Positions 17,385 to 26,946 of a DNA stretch of 64,000 nt are shown in pieces. Numbering within the stretch: the first letter of the stretch is position 1; every line of letters begins with the position of its first letter. The position numbers were made by a program, and so were the translations under genes. Under the pieces are notes generated by a model. That model was not told the DNA's origin. It ran no database searches and saw only the letters and a program-made list of their open reading frames with translations. The DNA comes from Neisseria yangbaofengii (GTDB lineage: Bacteria > Pseudomonadota > Gammaproteobacteria > Burkholderiales > Neisseriaceae): NCBI RefSeq assembly GCF_014898075.1, contig NZ_CP062976.1:1550001-1614000 (forward strand), given 5' to 3'.

Positions 17385-17775
17385 CTTGACGTCTGGATTT
17401 TACCCGGCTGCCGGACGGCCAATATCCTTACGACAATCCCAATATCCGCCTGTTTGTCGGCAACGGAGTCATGCGCACGCGCGAAGCCCCGGCCGGAAGC
17501 GCACATCAAACACATCGACATTCAAGTACCGGTTCAGCGGCGCGGAAACCTACGGCTGGATAGACCGAGGCCGTCTGAAAAACGGTTTGGGCTGTCAAGA
17601 AGAAAAAGACATTGGATTTTTTGATTGCGCACCCGAAACATGGCTGGATATCGAGGGTGAATTTGTACTGTTTTTCCAAGCGACGGCCATGCACCGTTGG
17701 TCGGTGATACGTCCCCATTCGCAGGGCCGTATTTAAAATCCGCACATTGGAAACCCGCATGTCTTTATGGATAAA
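17385..17775 (+). pseudogene. Remnant of a YhcH/YjgK/YiaL (DUF386) family gene
   Basis: Two frames must be joined. One gives QYPYDNPNIRLFVGNG and then HIKHIDIQVPV; after a one-base shift the other gives FSGAETYGWIDRGRLK, EEKDIGFFD, TWLDIEGEFVLFF. The pattern (H-K-x-I-D-I-Q, then E-x-K-D-I-x-F, then W-L-x-I followed by F-x-L-F-F) is that of the DUF386 cupin-like proteins linked to sialic-acid and sugar metabolism. The metal-site His following LFF is disturbed. A DUS sits inside at 17570. The assignment comes from pattern memory. Confidence 0.5.
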
Positions 17776-17808
17776 TAGGCCGTCCGAACCCACTTCTTGT
17801 TAAAAACC

Positions 17809-18118
17809 ATGAAAACCAAAGAATATCTGTTTAAAGGCTTGGAAAACTTAAATGACGGCTTCGATGCCGAAAGTATTGTTTATGTTTCCGAACAAGATTT
17901 TGAAACCGCGCTTAACCGTGCCGAAGCCAAAAATATTGAGCCATTTATGCGATATTGAATCTTGGTATAACCGCGATTTTTTTGATGTGCGCGCATATGA
18001 ATTAACCGGTTACAAAACCAATGATCCGCGCCAGTATCACGCAGCATTTGAAAAATTCAAAAACAAACAGCCCAGCTTGATATATGCCATGACTTACGAC
18101 AATTTCTTCATCGAGTAA
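17809..18118 (+). pseudogene. Frameshifted short hypothetical gene
   Basis: From ATG 17809 the frame encodes MKTKEYLFKGLENLNDGFDA and on to LNRAEAKNIEPFMRY, then stops at 17959. A second frame overlaps it and continues with CDIESWYNRDFFDVRAYELT and ends YAMTYDNFFIE at 18118. Joined, they make a plausible ~100-residue soluble protein broken by a single shift near 17940. I do not recognise the family. Third-position composition resembles its neighbours. It ends 60 bp before leuB. Confidence 0.55.
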
Positions 18119-18178
18119 ATCACAACGCCAGACAGCAAGCGCCCATTTCCCACTTTTCATCCACAAAGGACATCAATA

Positions 18179-19249
18179 ATGACCAAACAAATCGCAATCT
18201 TACGAGGCGACGGCATCGGCCCTGAAATCATCGGCCAAGCCGTACGCGTGTTGGACAAACTGATTGAGCAAGGCTTAGATGTGACTTACGAATACGCGCC
18301 TTTGGGCGGAGAAGCCTACGACCAATACGGTTCGCCCTATCCTGAATTCACACAAAACCTGTGCCGCAAAGCTGATGCGGTGTTGTTGGGTTCGGTAGGC
18401 GGCCCGCAATACGACAACCTCGACCGCCCGTTGCGCCCGGAGCGTGGCTTATTAGCCATTCGTAAAGACCTGAACCTATTTGCCAACCTGCGCCCCGCCA
18501 TTTTGTATCCTGAGTTGGCCAACGCTTCTACCTTGAAGCCCGAAGTGGTAGCCGGTCTGGATATTCTGATTGTACGCGAACTCACCGGCGACATTTATTT
18601 CGGCGAACCGCGCGGCATCCGCACTTTAGAAAACGGCGAACGAGAAGGTTTCAACACCATGAAATACAGCGAAAGCGAAATCCGCCGCATCGCCCATGTT
18701 GCCTTCCAAGCGGCGCAAAAGCGCAATAAAAAAGTCTGCTCTGTGGGCAAAGCCAACGTATTGGAAACCACAGAACTGTGGCGCGAAATTTTTGAAGAAA
18801 TCGGCAAAGAATATCCGGATGTGGAATTGAGCCACATGTATGTCGACAATGCCGCCATGCAGTTGGTACGCGCACCAAAACAATTCGACGTGATTGCCAC
18901 CGGCAACATTTTCGGCGATATTTTGAGCGATGAAGCATCTATGCTTACCGGCTCTATCGGCATGCTGCCTTCAGCTTCATTGAATGAAAACAACAAAGGC
19001 TTGTATGAGCCTTCTCACGGTTCCGCACCGGATATTGCCGGCCAAAACAAAGCCAATCCGCTGGCTACCATTTTGTCGTTGGCGATGTTGGTACGCTACA
19101 GCTTGAATGACGAAGCACGCGCGCAACAAATCGAGCAAGCCGTGCAAACCGTTTTGAAACAAGGCTTCCGTACCGGCGATATTTTCGAAAAAGGCACCAA
19201 GCTTGTTTCTTGCTCGGAAATGGGCGATGCCGTTTTAGCTGCATTGTAA
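18179..19249 (+). CDS. leuB: 3-isopropylmalate dehydrogenase
   Basis: 356 residues. It oxidises and decarboxylates 3-isopropylmalate with NAD in leucine synthesis. Signatures include [11 protein letters not shown] at the start, the substrate loop REL(T)[10 protein letters not shown], the metal-binding Asp in [14 protein letters not shown], and the adenine-binding [18 protein letters not shown]. It has AAAGGACATC as ribosome-binding site. A GC stem with a T-run follows the stop, so the leu run ends here. Confidence 0.97.
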   Translation: MTKQIAILRGDGIGPEIIGQAVRVLDKLIEQGLDVTYEYAPLGGEAYDQYGSPYPEFTQNLCRKADAVLLGSVGGPQYDNLDRPLRPERGLLAIRKDLNLFANLRPAILYPELANASTLKPEVVAGLDILIVRELTGDIYFGEPRGIRTLENGEREGFNTMKYSESEIRRIAHVAFQAAQKRNKKVCSVGKANVLETTELWREIFEEIGKEYPDVELSHMYVDNAAMQLVRAPKQFDVIATGNIFGDILSDEASMLTGSIGMLPSASLNENNKGLYEPSHGSAPDIAGQNKANPLATILSLAMLVRYSLNDEARAQQIEQAVQTVLKQGFRTGDIFEKGTKLVSCSEMGDAVLAAL

Positions 19250-19290
19250 GGCCGTCTGAAAAATGCGTGGTTAAGATACCACGCATTTTT
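19250..19290 (+). terminator. DUS plus hairpin terminator after leuB
   Basis: A single AG-DUS overlaps the leuB end, followed by stem AAATGCGTGG / CCACGCATTT (19261-19288) and a T-run. Confidence 0.85.
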
Positions 19291-19455
19291 ATGACTCAAA
19301 TGGTGCCATCGTTTCATATTCTCTGCCATTATCAACAGCAATCAAATAGAGAATTAACCATCAGGAAACATTTATTGGCACTAACTATGTTAAGATGCTT
19401 TCGTAATAAATATTTGATGTATTCATTCCCATACCCTCTTATAAAGTATATCGAT

Positions 19456-20019
19456 ATGAAGAAAATGATTTTTACCGTTTTGGCTGCTGCCGTAGCCGCT
19501 TCCGCTTCTGCCGCAACTTACAAAGTTGATAAAGCCCACACCAATGCCCGATTTGCCATCGACCACTTCAACACCAGCACCAACGTAGGCGGCTTCTACG
19601 GACTGAGCGGCACCGTTGATTTCGACAAAGCCAAGCGCCAAGGCAAAATCGACATTACAATTCCGGTAAATACTTTGCAAACCGGTTCGGAAGGTTTTAC
19701 CGGCCATCTGAAATCACCTGATTTGTTCAATGCCGAAAAATTCCCGGAAATGCGCTTTGTTTCCACCAAATTCAACTACGTTGGCAAAAAACTGACTTCT
19801 GTTGACGGCAATCTGACACTGTTGGGCAAAACCCACCCGGTAAAACTGAAGGCCGAAAAATTCAACTGCTACAACAGCCCGATGGCCAAAGCCGAAGTGT
19901 GCGGCGGCGATTTCTCAACCACCATCGACCGCACCCAATGGGGTATGAATTACTTGGTCGACAGCGGCATGACCAAAAAAGTGAAATTGGATATTCAAAT
20001 CGAAGCTGTGAAACAATAA
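19456..20019 (+). CDS. Periplasmic YceI-family lipocalin-like protein
   Basis: 187 residues from the ATG at 19456, which begins the signal peptide MKKMIFTVLAAAVAASASA. The mature start ATYKVDKAHTNARFAIDHFN is the classic YceI opening, and GHLKSPDLFNAEKFPEMRF and HPVKLKAEKFNCY follow. The fold is a beta-barrel that binds long isoprenoid chains such as those of ubiquinone. The precise role in Neisseria is not known. Two cysteines (in FNCY and VCGG) may form a disulfide. A DUS hairpin ends the unit. Confidence 0.9.
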   Translation: MKKMIFTVLAAAVAASASAATYKVDKAHTNARFAIDHFNTSTNVGGFYGLSGTVDFDKAKRQGKIDITIPVNTLQTGSEGFTGHLKSPDLFNAEKFPEMRFVSTKFNYVGKKLTSVDGNLTLLGKTHPVKLKAEKFNCYNSPMAKAEVCGGDFSTTIDRTQWGMNYLVDSGMTKKVKLDIQIEAVKQ

Positions 20020-20033
20020 TCGGTTAAATAATT

Positions 20034-20072
20034 AAAGGCCGTCTGAAAGCAATTTACTTTCAGACGGCCTTT
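20034..20072. terminator. DUS inverted-pair terminator after the YceI gene
   Basis: Perfect 16-bp arms AAAGGCCGTCTGAAAG / CTTTCAGACGGCCTTT around a 7-nt loop, then TTAC. Confidence 0.85.
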
Positions 20073-20165
20073 TACGTTTTCTTTTACGTTTTTCACAAAG
20101 AAAGAGACGATAATAGCGCATTCAAAATTTATCCTGAATGCATGCCAATAAAATAGGAAACGCAC

Positions 20166-20732
20166 ATGAACACCGTAACAAAATTGACCTTAGGCGCCCT
20201 GATGCTGAGCGTAGCTTTTGCCGCTCAAGCCGAAACCCGCGCCGTGATTGAAACCAATATGGGCAAAATCGAATTGTCACTAGACGAAACCAAAGCACCG
20301 AAAACGGTTGCCAACTTCGTCAGCTATGCCGAAAAAGGCTTTTACAACAATACTATTTTCCATCGTGTCATTGATAATTTCATGATTCAAGGCGGCGGTT
20401 TTACTGAAAACATGGTGCAAAAAGGCACCGGCAAAGCGATTGCCAACGAAGCCGACAACGGCCTGAAAAACACTGCCGGTACCATCGCTATGGCGCGTAC
20501 CGCCAACCCGAATTCGGCCACCAGCCAATTTTTCATCAACACCGCCAACAATGATTTCCTCAACTTCAAAAGCGCAACGCCACAAGGTTACGGCTATGCG
20601 GTTTTCGGCACAGTCACTTCCGGCATGGATGTCGTAAACAAAATCAGCAAAGTGCAAACTGCCACCCGAGGCTTCCATCAAAATGTACCGGTAAAACCGG
20701 TGGTAATTCAAAAAGTGAGCATCATCAAGTAA
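20166..20732 (+). CDS. ppiA: Periplasmic cyclophilin-type peptidyl-prolyl isomerase
   Basis: 188 residues. A signal peptide ([19 protein letters not shown], cleavage near AQA) precedes a complete cyclophilin core: [14 protein letters not shown], then [20 protein letters not shown] and [15 protein letters not shown]. It speeds proline cis-trans isomerisation in secreted proteins. A cytoplasmic paralogue without a signal lies at 41892 (ppiB). It ends at a DUS hairpin shared with moeA. Confidence 0.93.
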   Translation: MNTVTKLTLGALMLSVAFAAQAETRAVIETNMGKIELSLDETKAPKTVANFVSYAEKGFYNNTIFHRVIDNFMIQGGGFTENMVQKGTGKAIANEADNGLKNTAGTIAMARTANPNSATSQFFINTANNDFLNFKSATPQGYGYAVFGTVTSGMDVVNKISKVQTATRGFHQNVPVKPVVIQKVSIIK

Positions 20733-20740
20733 CATCGTAA

Positions 20741-20773
20741 AAAAAGGCCGTCTGAATTTCAGACGGCCTTTTT
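20741..20773. terminator. Bidirectional DUS terminator between ppiA and moeA
   Basis: AAAAAGGCCGTCTGAA and TTCAGACGGCCTTTTTT with a 1-nt centre. The genes converge on it, and A/T-runs on both sides let it serve both. Confidence 0.88.
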
Positions 20774-20784
20774 TATCATCACCC

Positions 20785-21990
20785 TCAATTCGGCAGCAAA
20801 TAAACGCTGACATTATCGCCTTCGCTCACCGTTTGTCCGGCCGGCACTTCACACAAAGCATCGGCGGCCGCGCAGGTACTCAACATTGCGCTGCCCTGGT
20901 TAGGCAGCAATTTCACCACCGTTCCGCCCGCCTCATCATTTTCTAACACCACGCGTAAAAACTCGCGGCGCTTGATGGCTTTTTTGGTTTGGAACGCAGC
21001 TTTGGCCGTTACTTTCTGCAAATAGCAATGCCGCGCCTGCTTGCCTGCCAGTTGGTTCAGCACCGGCAGCAGCAGCATATTCGATGTGGCAAATGTCGCC
21101 ACGGGGTTGCCTGGTAAGATAAAAATTTTACATTCGCCGATGTGCCCCCAAGCAAACGGTTTCCCCGGCTTAATCGCCAAGGTGTGCATGGTAAGCGAGC
21201 CGATGTGCCCAATCGCCTGCTTCAAATAATCCGCCTCGCCTACTGATGCACCGCCGCTGGTAATCACCACGTCGAATTGTTCGGCTGCTGCGGCCAAAGC
21301 AGCCTCCGTTTGCGCCAAATCATCGGGCAAAATGCCACCATCGCTCACTTGCAAACCCGGTTGTTGTTGCAACCAAGCCAGTAACTGATAGCGGTTGGCA
21401 TCGTAGATTTGGCCGTCTGAAAGTGTTTGGCCGGGTTCGACTAACTCGTTACCGGTGGAAAACACCCTCACTTTCAAAGGCTCATACACCATCAACTCGG
21501 CGTAGCCTTGTGAAGCAGCCAAGCCTAAAGCGGCCATGTTTAATAGCGTGCCTTGCGCCAATAATTCTTGGCCGACTTCAATTTCTTCGGCTTTCAGGCG
21601 CATGTTTTGTCCGGCTTGAATGTCGGCATTCACCAGCAAACGGGCACCGTCAGTTTCGGTTTGTTCCTGCATGATCACGGCGGTAGTGTTGGGCGGCAGC
21701 GGTGCGCCGGTAAAAATACGCACGGCTTCGCCTTGAGCCAACGGATTTTCCGCTGTTTCGCCGGCTTGAATGCGGCCGGTAATGCAAAATTCGCGCAAGC
21801 TGCCTTTTGAATCGCATACTGCGTAGCCGTCCATCGCGCTGTTATCAAACATCGGGCTTGGGTATTTGGCGTGCAGGCTTTGCGCTAAAACTCGGTTGGC
21901 TGCTTCAGCCAAAGGCAGCGTTACCGTTCTCAGACGGCAAGGATGCTGCTCCAACAAAGCTGCGCGGGCCACTTCAAAATCAATCATCAT
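20785..21990 (-). CDS. moeA: Molybdopterin molybdenumtransferase MoeA
   Basis: 401 residues. It inserts molybdate into adenylated molybdopterin. Visible are the [12 protein letters not shown] motif of domain [23 protein letters not shown], the MogA-like [10 protein letters not shown] and [14 protein letters not shown] loops, and KPGKPFAWG with PGNPVATF. The start overlaps the mobA stop, giving a four-gene run moaD-moaE-mobA-moeA read on the minus strand. It implies that the cell makes molybdoenzymes. Confidence 0.95.
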   Translation of the reverse strand: MMIDFEVARAALLEQHPCRLRTVTLPLAEAANRVLAQSLHAKYPSPMFDNSAMDGYAVCDSKGSLREFCITGRIQAGETAENPLAQGEAVRIFTGAPLPPNTTAVIMQEQTETDGARLLVNADIQAGQNMRLKAEEIEVGQELLAQGTLLNMAALGLAASQGYAELMVYEPLKVRVFSTGNELVEPGQTLSDGQIYDANRYQLLAWLQQQPGLQVSDGGILPDDLAQTEAALAAAAEQFDVVITSGGASVGEADYLKQAIGHIGSLTMHTLAIKPGKPFAWGHIGECKIFILPGNPVATFATSNMLLLPVLNQLAGKQARHCYLQKVTAKAAFQTKKAIKRREFLRVVLENDEAGGTVVKLLPNQGSAMLSTCAAADALCEVPAGQTVSEGDNVSVYLLPN

Positions 21991-22565
21991 GCTTCTTTCA
22001 AATCTTCAGGCGTGTTGTAATTCACAAAACATTTATCCGAATCAAAATGCACTGCGCGTGCACGTTGCTGTTGCAGCCAGCCGCGTATGGTGCGCATACC
22101 GGCGTAAAGATACGGCACGGCGCTTTGCAGAATTTGCGGGCGGATAAACATAATGCTGTATTGCCGGCGTTCCGGGGTTTCCACATAAAACGCATTGCAC
22201 AACGGCGTGCGCTTGGCTGCCGATAAAAAGCGCGCCACCAAATCTTCGGGCAACTTGGGCATATCACACGACACTATCAACAACCAATCGGCTTTGGCCA
22301 GCTGCAAATCATTGGCTGCCGTACACAAAGCCGCTAAAGGGCCCAAGTGATGCCATTGGCGCGCATCGGCAAACACATGCGGGCTGCGGCGGGCGTATTC
22401 TTCCAAATTGCGGTTGGCGCTGATGGCGATGTGATCAACCTGCGGCCCAATCCGCCCAATCACGTGGTCAATCAAGGGCTTGTCCTGCCATTCGATCAAG
22501 CCTTTATCCGCACCGCCCATGCGGCTGCCCTGTCCGCCTGCGAGAATAAGTGCATAAGTTTTCAT
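21987..22565 (-). CDS. mobA: Molybdenum cofactor guanylyltransferase MobA
   Basis: 192 residues from the internal ATG at 22565 ([20 protein letters not shown]), four codons after a possible upstream ATG. The GTP-binding motif [16 protein letters not shown] and VSCDMPKLP are diagnostic. It attaches GMP to Mo-molybdopterin to form the guanine dinucleotide cofactor used by DMSO-reductase-type enzymes. It overlaps moaE at its start and moeA at its stop. Confidence 0.94.
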   Translation of the reverse strand: MKTYALILAGGQGSRMGGADKGLIEWQDKPLIDHVIGRIGPQVDHIAISANRNLEEYARRSPHVFADARQWHHLGPLAALCTAANDLQLAKADWLLIVSCDMPKLPEDLVARFLSAAKRTPLCNAFYVETPERRQYSIMFIRPQILQSAVPYLYAGMRTIRGWLQQQRARAVHFDSDKCFVNYNTPEDLKEA

Positions 22566-23026
22566 GGTGTGTTCCATTGCTGTGCGGCCGCTTGGTCGCT
22601 CTGCTTAGCTTCTACCCAACGCTCGAGGCCGTCTGAAAAGGTTTCTTTTTTCCAAAACGGCGCTTCGGTCTTCAAATAATCCATGATGAATTCGGCGGCG
22701 GCAAACGCGGCTTTGCGATGTCCAGATGCTGCCAATACCAGCACGATTTGTTCATCGGCATGTAATTCACCTACGCGGTGAATGACGGTGCAGGCAGTCA
22801 GCGGCCAGCGTTCGGATGCCGTCTGAACAATGCGCCCGATTTCGTTTTCGGTCACTTCGGGAAAATGCTCGAGAAACAGACTTTCCAAAGGTGTGTCGGT
22901 ATCACGGTCGCGCACTAAGCCGACAAAGCCTGCCACCGCGCCGATGTTACGGCCTTGCGTGAGCAGCAAGTCGTATTCCTGTTGCAATTGAAAATTCTGC
23001 GTTTGGATGCGGATATCGACCTGCAT
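22562..23026 (-). CDS. moaE: Molybdopterin synthase catalytic subunit MoaE
   Basis: 154 residues. With MoaD it adds the dithiolene sulfurs to precursor Z. Seen are [12 protein letters not shown], the HRVGEL segment, [20 protein letters not shown] and the catalytic-lysine region [11 protein letters not shown]. The gene begins one base after the moaD stop, so the two subunits are made together. Confidence 0.95.
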   Translation of the reverse strand: MQVDIRIQTQNFQLQQEYDLLLTQGRNIGAVAGFVGLVRDRDTDTPLESLFLEHFPEVTENEIGRIVQTASERWPLTACTVIHRVGELHADEQIVLVLAASGHRKAAFAAAEFIMDYLKTEAPFWKKETFSDGLERWVEAKQSDQAAAQQWNTP

Positions 23027-23027
23027 G

Positions 23028-23276
23028 TCAGCCCCCTGTCACCGGCGGCAGCAAACCGACTTCAGCACCATCGGGAATATCCGTTTCCCATGTGCTGATT
23101 TTTTTATCGATCACCAAACGGAAAATGCTGCCGACGGCCAAGGCTTCCGCCCAATCGTCGCCACGCGCGTGCAACAAGGCCAGCAAATCACGGCCATTAC
23201 CGCCCTGCCATTCGATTTGCTCTTGGGCGGTTTGTAGTTTTTGTTTTAAAACACCGAAATATAAAATAGTAATCAT
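23028..23276 (-). CDS. moaD: Molybdopterin synthase sulfur carrier MoaD
   Basis: 82 residues from ATG 23276 (MITILYFGVLKQKL). It is a small ubiquitin-like protein ending in the required Gly-Gly (LLPPVTGG), which carries the thiocarboxylate sulfur. A longer frame to 23360 is open but would add 28 residues with no similarity. It heads the moaD-moaE-mobA-moeA unit; moaA, moaC and mogA are not in this window. Confidence 0.93.
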   Translation of the reverse strand: MITILYFGVLKQKLQTAQEQIEWQGGNGRDLLALLHARGDDWAEALAVGSIFRLVIDKKISTWETDIPDGAEVGLLPPVTGG

Positions 23277-23494
23277 GCGAAATTTTAATAGTGGTTCTGC
23301 AAAGGTCTCCGGGCCGTCTGAAAAGCCTACGCCATTAAGCCTGCAATGCAAAATGTTCATATAAATTGAATTTTATCGTAACTGGATTTTACACGAATCC
23401 GCATGAAATTCTAGCCGATAAATACATTTCTTTGCGTTATTGTGATTTAGACCAAACAATGCTATTTTTAGGGCATCATTTCATTGCCATCATC

Positions 23495-25381
23495 ATGAAC
23501 AGATTAGCCCAATTTTCAGACGGCCCCAGCCTTTCGGCACGGCTCAAATACCTTACCGTATTATGGGTCAGCTCAGCCTTGTTTTCAGTCGTATTCACCT
23601 TGATTTTATCATGGAGGCTGGAAGGCGCCGGCGCTTCCATCAACCATGCCGGCAGTCTGCGTATGCAGACCTACCGCCTGACGCATTTGGTGCACGAAAA
23701 AGAACCTGCCGAGCATGTGCGCCAACAAATTCAAGCATTTGAAGATACTTTGCTGAAGGTCAGCGAAAGCGATGTCATCAAACCGCTGCTGCCTTCACGT
23801 TCCGGCAATGCCATGAATTCCATCCTGATTAAAACCAGCCTGATGAACGATTGGCAGCACAAAATCCGCCCATCTTTAGAAGCAAATCAATTGCCTGACA
23901 ATAAAGATTTGTACCGCTTTGCCGGTAATCTTGATTTATTTGTACAGGCTTTGGAAAATGCCAACGAAGAAAACACCCAATGGCTGCGCCGCTTTCAGAT
24001 GGCATTGATTTTGATGATTTTTGTTGCGGCCGGTTTCATGATTAGTTTGCACTATGCCTGGATTATCCGACCGCTGGAAGCCTTGAGTGCAGGGGTATGC
24101 GCCATCGGCCGCGGTGAATTCGGCACGGAAATCAACACCGACTATATCCGCGAGTTTGCCCAAGTGAATAAAGGCTTCAATCAGATGAGCACCAGCCTGA
24201 AGACGCTTTATACCGACTTGGAAGGCCAAGTGGCACGCCAAACGGAAGACCTCGAACGGCAAAACCGCGATTTGGCGCTGCTCTACCAAACCACGCGCGA
24301 TTTGCACCAAATCCACCACCCCAAAACCGCCGCCACCGAATTTTTAGGCTGTACCCTGCCCGCTGTTGCCGCGATTGCCGGCAGCGTGCATTTATTTGAT
24401 GCCGAACACAAACGCTCTGATTTGGTCGCCAGCTTGGGTTTACCGGAAGATTCGCAAGCCGAGCCTTACGCCGATTTGGATAGCGGGTTTTCCGATTCAA
24501 TCGAAAACCTGCCGCTGCATTATCTCAACAGCGAACATAAAGGCCGTCCGATTGCCATCGAGCATCCGCGCTTCGAGCAGATGGCCGTGTTCCCGATTAC
24601 TTATAAAGAAGAAGAGCTGGGCTTGTTTACGCTGTATTTTTCAGACGGCCACACCTTAAGCCAAAGCGACCAAGAATTGCTGCAAACCTTAAGCAGCCAA
24701 TTGGGCGTGTCGATTGCCAACAGCCGCTTTTCTCAAGAACGCCGTCTGCTGGCCGTTTTGCAGGAACGCAACTTAATCGCCCAAGGCTTGCACGACAGCA
24801 TTGCGCAAACGCTGACCTTTTTAAATTTACAGGTGCAAATGCTCGAAAGCGCGTACAATGCAGAACAGAAAGAGCAAGTTGATGAAAACATCCGCTTCAT
24901 CAAAGACGGCGTGCAGGAATGCTACGATGATGTGCGCGAATTGCTGCTGAATTTCCGCACCAAAATCAGCAACAAAGATTTCCCCGAAGCGGTATCGACG
25001 CTGTTGGCACGATTCGAGCAGCAAACGCAGATTAAAGTGAACGCCACCTGGATTGAAGAAGGCTGCTGGCTCAATCATGACGAGCAGCTGCAAATTATCT
25101 TTATTTTGCAGGAAAGCCTGTCGAATATCCGAAAACACGCGCAAGCCGGTAAAGTGGACGTGAGCCTGGTTAACCGCCAAGATTTCACCTTAAAAATCAG
25201 CGACGACGGCATCGGTTTCGATACCGATATCATCGACAGCCTGTCAGGCGAACACGTCGGGCTCGGCATTATGCAGGAACGCGCCCGCCGCATCGATGCC
25301 GTGTTGGATGTTGCCTCGCAACCCGACAAAGGAACCACCGTAACCTTAGTGTTACCGCAACATAAGAGAACCGCATCATGA
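23495..25381 (+). CDS. narX: Nitrate/nitrite-type sensor histidine kinase (NarX/NarQ family)
   Basis: 628 residues from ATG 23495 (MNRLAQFSDGPSLSARLKYL), just before the first transmembrane helix; the frame is open further up without conserved sequence. The periplasmic P-box ASINHAGSLRMQTYRL is the nitrate-binding motif of NarX/NarQ. A second helix (~residues 168-188), a HAMP linker, a GAF-like region and a HisKA_3 dimerisation domain follow. The phospho-His is in ERNLIAQGLHDSIAQTLTFL, and the HATPase has ISDDGIGFD and GLGIMQERA. It overlaps narL by four bases. DUS lie inside the gene, one encoding FSDGPS near the N-terminus. In Neisseria the corresponding pair (called NarQ/NarP) controls nitrite reduction. 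Confidence 0.92.
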   Translation: MNRLAQFSDGPSLSARLKYLTVLWVSSALFSVVFTLILSWRLEGAGASINHAGSLRMQTYRLTHLVHEKEPAEHVRQQIQAFEDTLLKVSESDVIKPLLPSRSGNAMNSILIKTSLMNDWQHKIRPSLEANQLPDNKDLYRFAGNLDLFVQALENANEENTQWLRRFQMALILMIFVAAGFMISLHYAWIIRPLEALSAGVCAIGRGEFGTEINTDYIREFAQVNKGFNQMSTSLKTLYTDLEGQVARQTEDLERQNRDLALLYQTTRDLHQIHHPKTAATEFLGCTLPAVAAIAGSVHLFDAEHKRSDLVASLGLPEDSQAEPYADLDSGFSDSIENLPLHYLNSEHKGRPIAIEHPRFEQMAVFPITYKEEELGLFTLYFSDGHTLSQSDQELLQTLSSQLGVSIANSRFSQERRLLAVLQERNLIAQGLHDSIAQTLTFLNLQVQMLESAYNAEQKEQVDENIRFIKDGVQECYDDVRELLLNFRTKISNKDFPEAVSTLLARFEQQTQIKVNATWIEEGCWLNHDEQLQIIFILQESLSNIRKHAQAGKVDVSLVNRQDFTLKISDDGIGFDTDIIDSLSGEHVGLGIMQERARRIDAVLDVASQPDKGTTVTLVLPQHKRTAS

Positions 25382-26034
25382 GTATTCAAATTATCTTGAT
25401 TGACGACCACACCCTGTTTCGCAGCGGCATCAAAGCGCTGCTTTCCCGCCAAAGCGATTTTGAAGTCATCGGCGAAGCTTCAGACGGCCTGTCGGGCGTA
25501 AAATTGGTTGAGCAGCAAACGCCTGATATTGTACTGCTCGACTTGGATATGCCGGTCATGAACGGCCGCGAAGCCTTGGCTCAGATTTTGAGCGCGAATC
25601 CCAACCAAACCGTGATTATGCTCACCGTTTCCGAAGACAGCGACGATTTGACCGAATGTATGCGCATCGGCGCACGCGGTTTCTTGTTGAAAAACATCAA
25701 CGCCGATTTCCTGCTCGACAGCATCCGCAAAGCGGTTGATGGCGACAATGTATTTTCACCGGAAATGACCTCGCGCTTGGTGCAATCGTTAATTTCTCCT
25801 GCCGCGCCCCGTACCGATGTAGCTTTGTCCGCCCTCACTCCGCGTGAATCGGAAATCTTGGGCTACCTCGCCGCCGGCCACAGCAACAAAGTCATCGCCC
25901 GCCATTTGGATTTGGCCGAATCGACGATTAAAGTTCATGTGCAAAATATTTTGCGCAAACTGAATTTAAGCAGCCGCGTACAGGCTGCGGTTTATGCGGT
26001 GCAACATAAGGTACCGCAGCCCGAAGGAATTTAA
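25378..26034 (+). CDS. narP: Response regulator, NarL/NarP family
   Basis: 218 residues. Receiver domain at 1-120 with DDHTLFRSG, phospho-acceptor Asp in VLLDLDMPVMNG and Lys in FLLKNIN. C-terminal LuxR-type helix-turn-helix (~150-210): LTPRESEILGYLAAGHSNKV then HVQNILRKLNL. It is the partner of the overlapping sensor gene. Whether it should be called NarL or NarP cannot be settled from sequence alone; NarP is the name used for the Neisseria regulator of aniA. A DUS in codons ~35-39 encodes SDGL. A DUS palindrome follows the stop. Confidence 0.92.
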   Translation: MSIQIILIDDHTLFRSGIKALLSRQSDFEVIGEASDGLSGVKLVEQQTPDIVLLDLDMPVMNGREALAQILSANPNQTVIMLTVSEDSDDLTECMRIGARGFLLKNINADFLLDSIRKAVDGDNVFSPEMTSRLVQSLISPAAPRTDVALSALTPRESEILGYLAAGHSNKVIARHLDLAESTIKVHVQNILRKLNLSSRVQAAVYAVQHKVPQPEGI

Positions 26035-26044
26035 AATCAATGAA

Positions 26045-26078
26045 CAAAGGCCGTCTGAAACGTTTCAGACGGCCTTTG
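26045..26078. terminator. DUS palindrome terminator after the response regulator
   Basis: CAAAGGCCGTCTGAAA-CG-TTTCAGACGGCCTTTG, a perfect 16-bp stem. The IS element begins two bases further on, so the terminator was left intact. Confidence 0.88.
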
Positions 26079-26079
26079 T

Positions 26080-26107
26080 TATAGCAAATAAACATAATCT
26101 TCGATAC
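26080..26107 (+). repeat. Left terminal inverted repeat of the IS630 element
   Basis: 28 bp, matching the right end with about 24 identical positions. It begins with the TA target. Confidence 0.85.
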
Positions 26108-26116
26108 AATTCCACC

Positions 26117-26467
26117 ATGGCCTATTCAGAAGACTTCAAACAACTCGTACTCAAAAAACTCCGTCAAGGATGGACGATTCGCAGAGCCGCAAAAGAATTC
26201 GGCATCGCCATCTCCACCATCACACTTTGGAGACGCCCTCCGGCTCCTCAAGCCCCTCCAAAGCAACGGAAAACCCGCAAAATCAGCGTCCAAGCACTGC
26301 TCGAAGATGTTGAGCGTTATCCCGATGCCTATTGCTATGAAAGAGCGCAACGCTTTGGCTGTTCCCATACTGCCATACACAAAGCATTAAAGCGATACAA
26401 CATCAGCTACAAAAAAAGACCAACCGCCACCCGAAAGCCAACAGAGGGCTCAGAAAAAACTTCCTGA
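26117..26467 (+). CDS. IS630-family transposase, N-terminal part (orfA)
   Basis: 116 residues from MAYSEDFKQLVLKKLRQG, 10 bases inside the left repeat. Residues ~1-60 are a helix-turn-helix (WTIRRAAKEFGIAISTITLW), followed by the second DNA-binding part (CYERAQRFGCSHTAIHKALK). The frame ends with TGA at 26467. The catalytic part is in the -1 frame, and a run of seven A at 26411-26417 just before the expected junction allows slippage. A full-length fusion of ~276 residues would be normal for the family. Confidence 0.85.
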   Translation: MAYSEDFKQLVLKKLRQGWTIRRAAKEFGIAISTITLWRRPPAPQAPPKQRKTRKISVQALLEDVERYPDAYCYERAQRFGCSHTAIHKALKRYNISYKKRPTATRKPTEGSEKTS

Positions 26468-26946
26468 AGTTACTGCACCGCTACATCCGCCGTAACCGTC
26501 CGGTTGTTTATTTAGACGAGAGCGGATTCAGAACATCCTGTTACCGGCCTTACGCTTATGCGCCAAAAAGCCGGCGCTGTTATGCGCTCCATGATTGGCA
26601 GGGACATCATCAGACCAATGCTATTGGGGCGTTATTTCACGGCAAACTGTTTGCCGTCGGGTTGTTTGATTGCAGTATTGACCGCCGAATATTTGACGCT
26701 TGGGTGGAGCGGATTTTGATTCCGGAGCTACCGCAAAACAGTGTGGTGGTGATGGATAATGCGACGTTTCATAAGGGGAATGCTTTAGCACTTCTGAAGG
26801 AGAAAGGCCATACTGTGTTATGGCTTCCGCCCTATAGCCCTGATCTGAATCAGATAGAGAAAAAGTGGGCTTGGATTAAAGGTGTTAGGAATCGGCTGCG
26901 AATTATGGATGTGGATTGTCTGTTTCAGATGTGTATCGATAAATAA
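26413..26946 (+). CDS. IS630-family transposase, catalytic DDE part (orfB)
   Basis: Read in the -1 frame relative to orfA from the A7 run. It holds the three catalytic acids: VVYLDESGFR, SVVVMDNATFHKG and YSPDLNQIEKKWAWIK. No stop interrupts it, and it ends with TAA inside the right terminal repeat. The domain is complete and conserved, so the element may be active if the frameshift works. Alternatively a one-base deletion inactivated it; the long A-run next to the join favours programmed or slippage-based fusion. Confidence 0.82.
   Translation, partial: KKTNRHPKANRGLRKNFLKLLHRYIRRNRPVVYLDESGFRTSCYRPYAYAPKSRRCYALHDWQGHHQTNAIGALFHGKLFAVGLFDCSIDRRIFDAWVERILIPELPQNSVVVMDNATFHKGNALALLKEKGHTVLWLPPYSPDLNQIEKKWAWIKGVRNRLRIMDVDCLFQMCIDK

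Noticed and set aside
23366-23494. Longer NarX start at 23366
   Set aside because: The extra 43 residues show no conserved pattern and would overlap the upstream promoter region; 23495 begins just before the first membrane helix.
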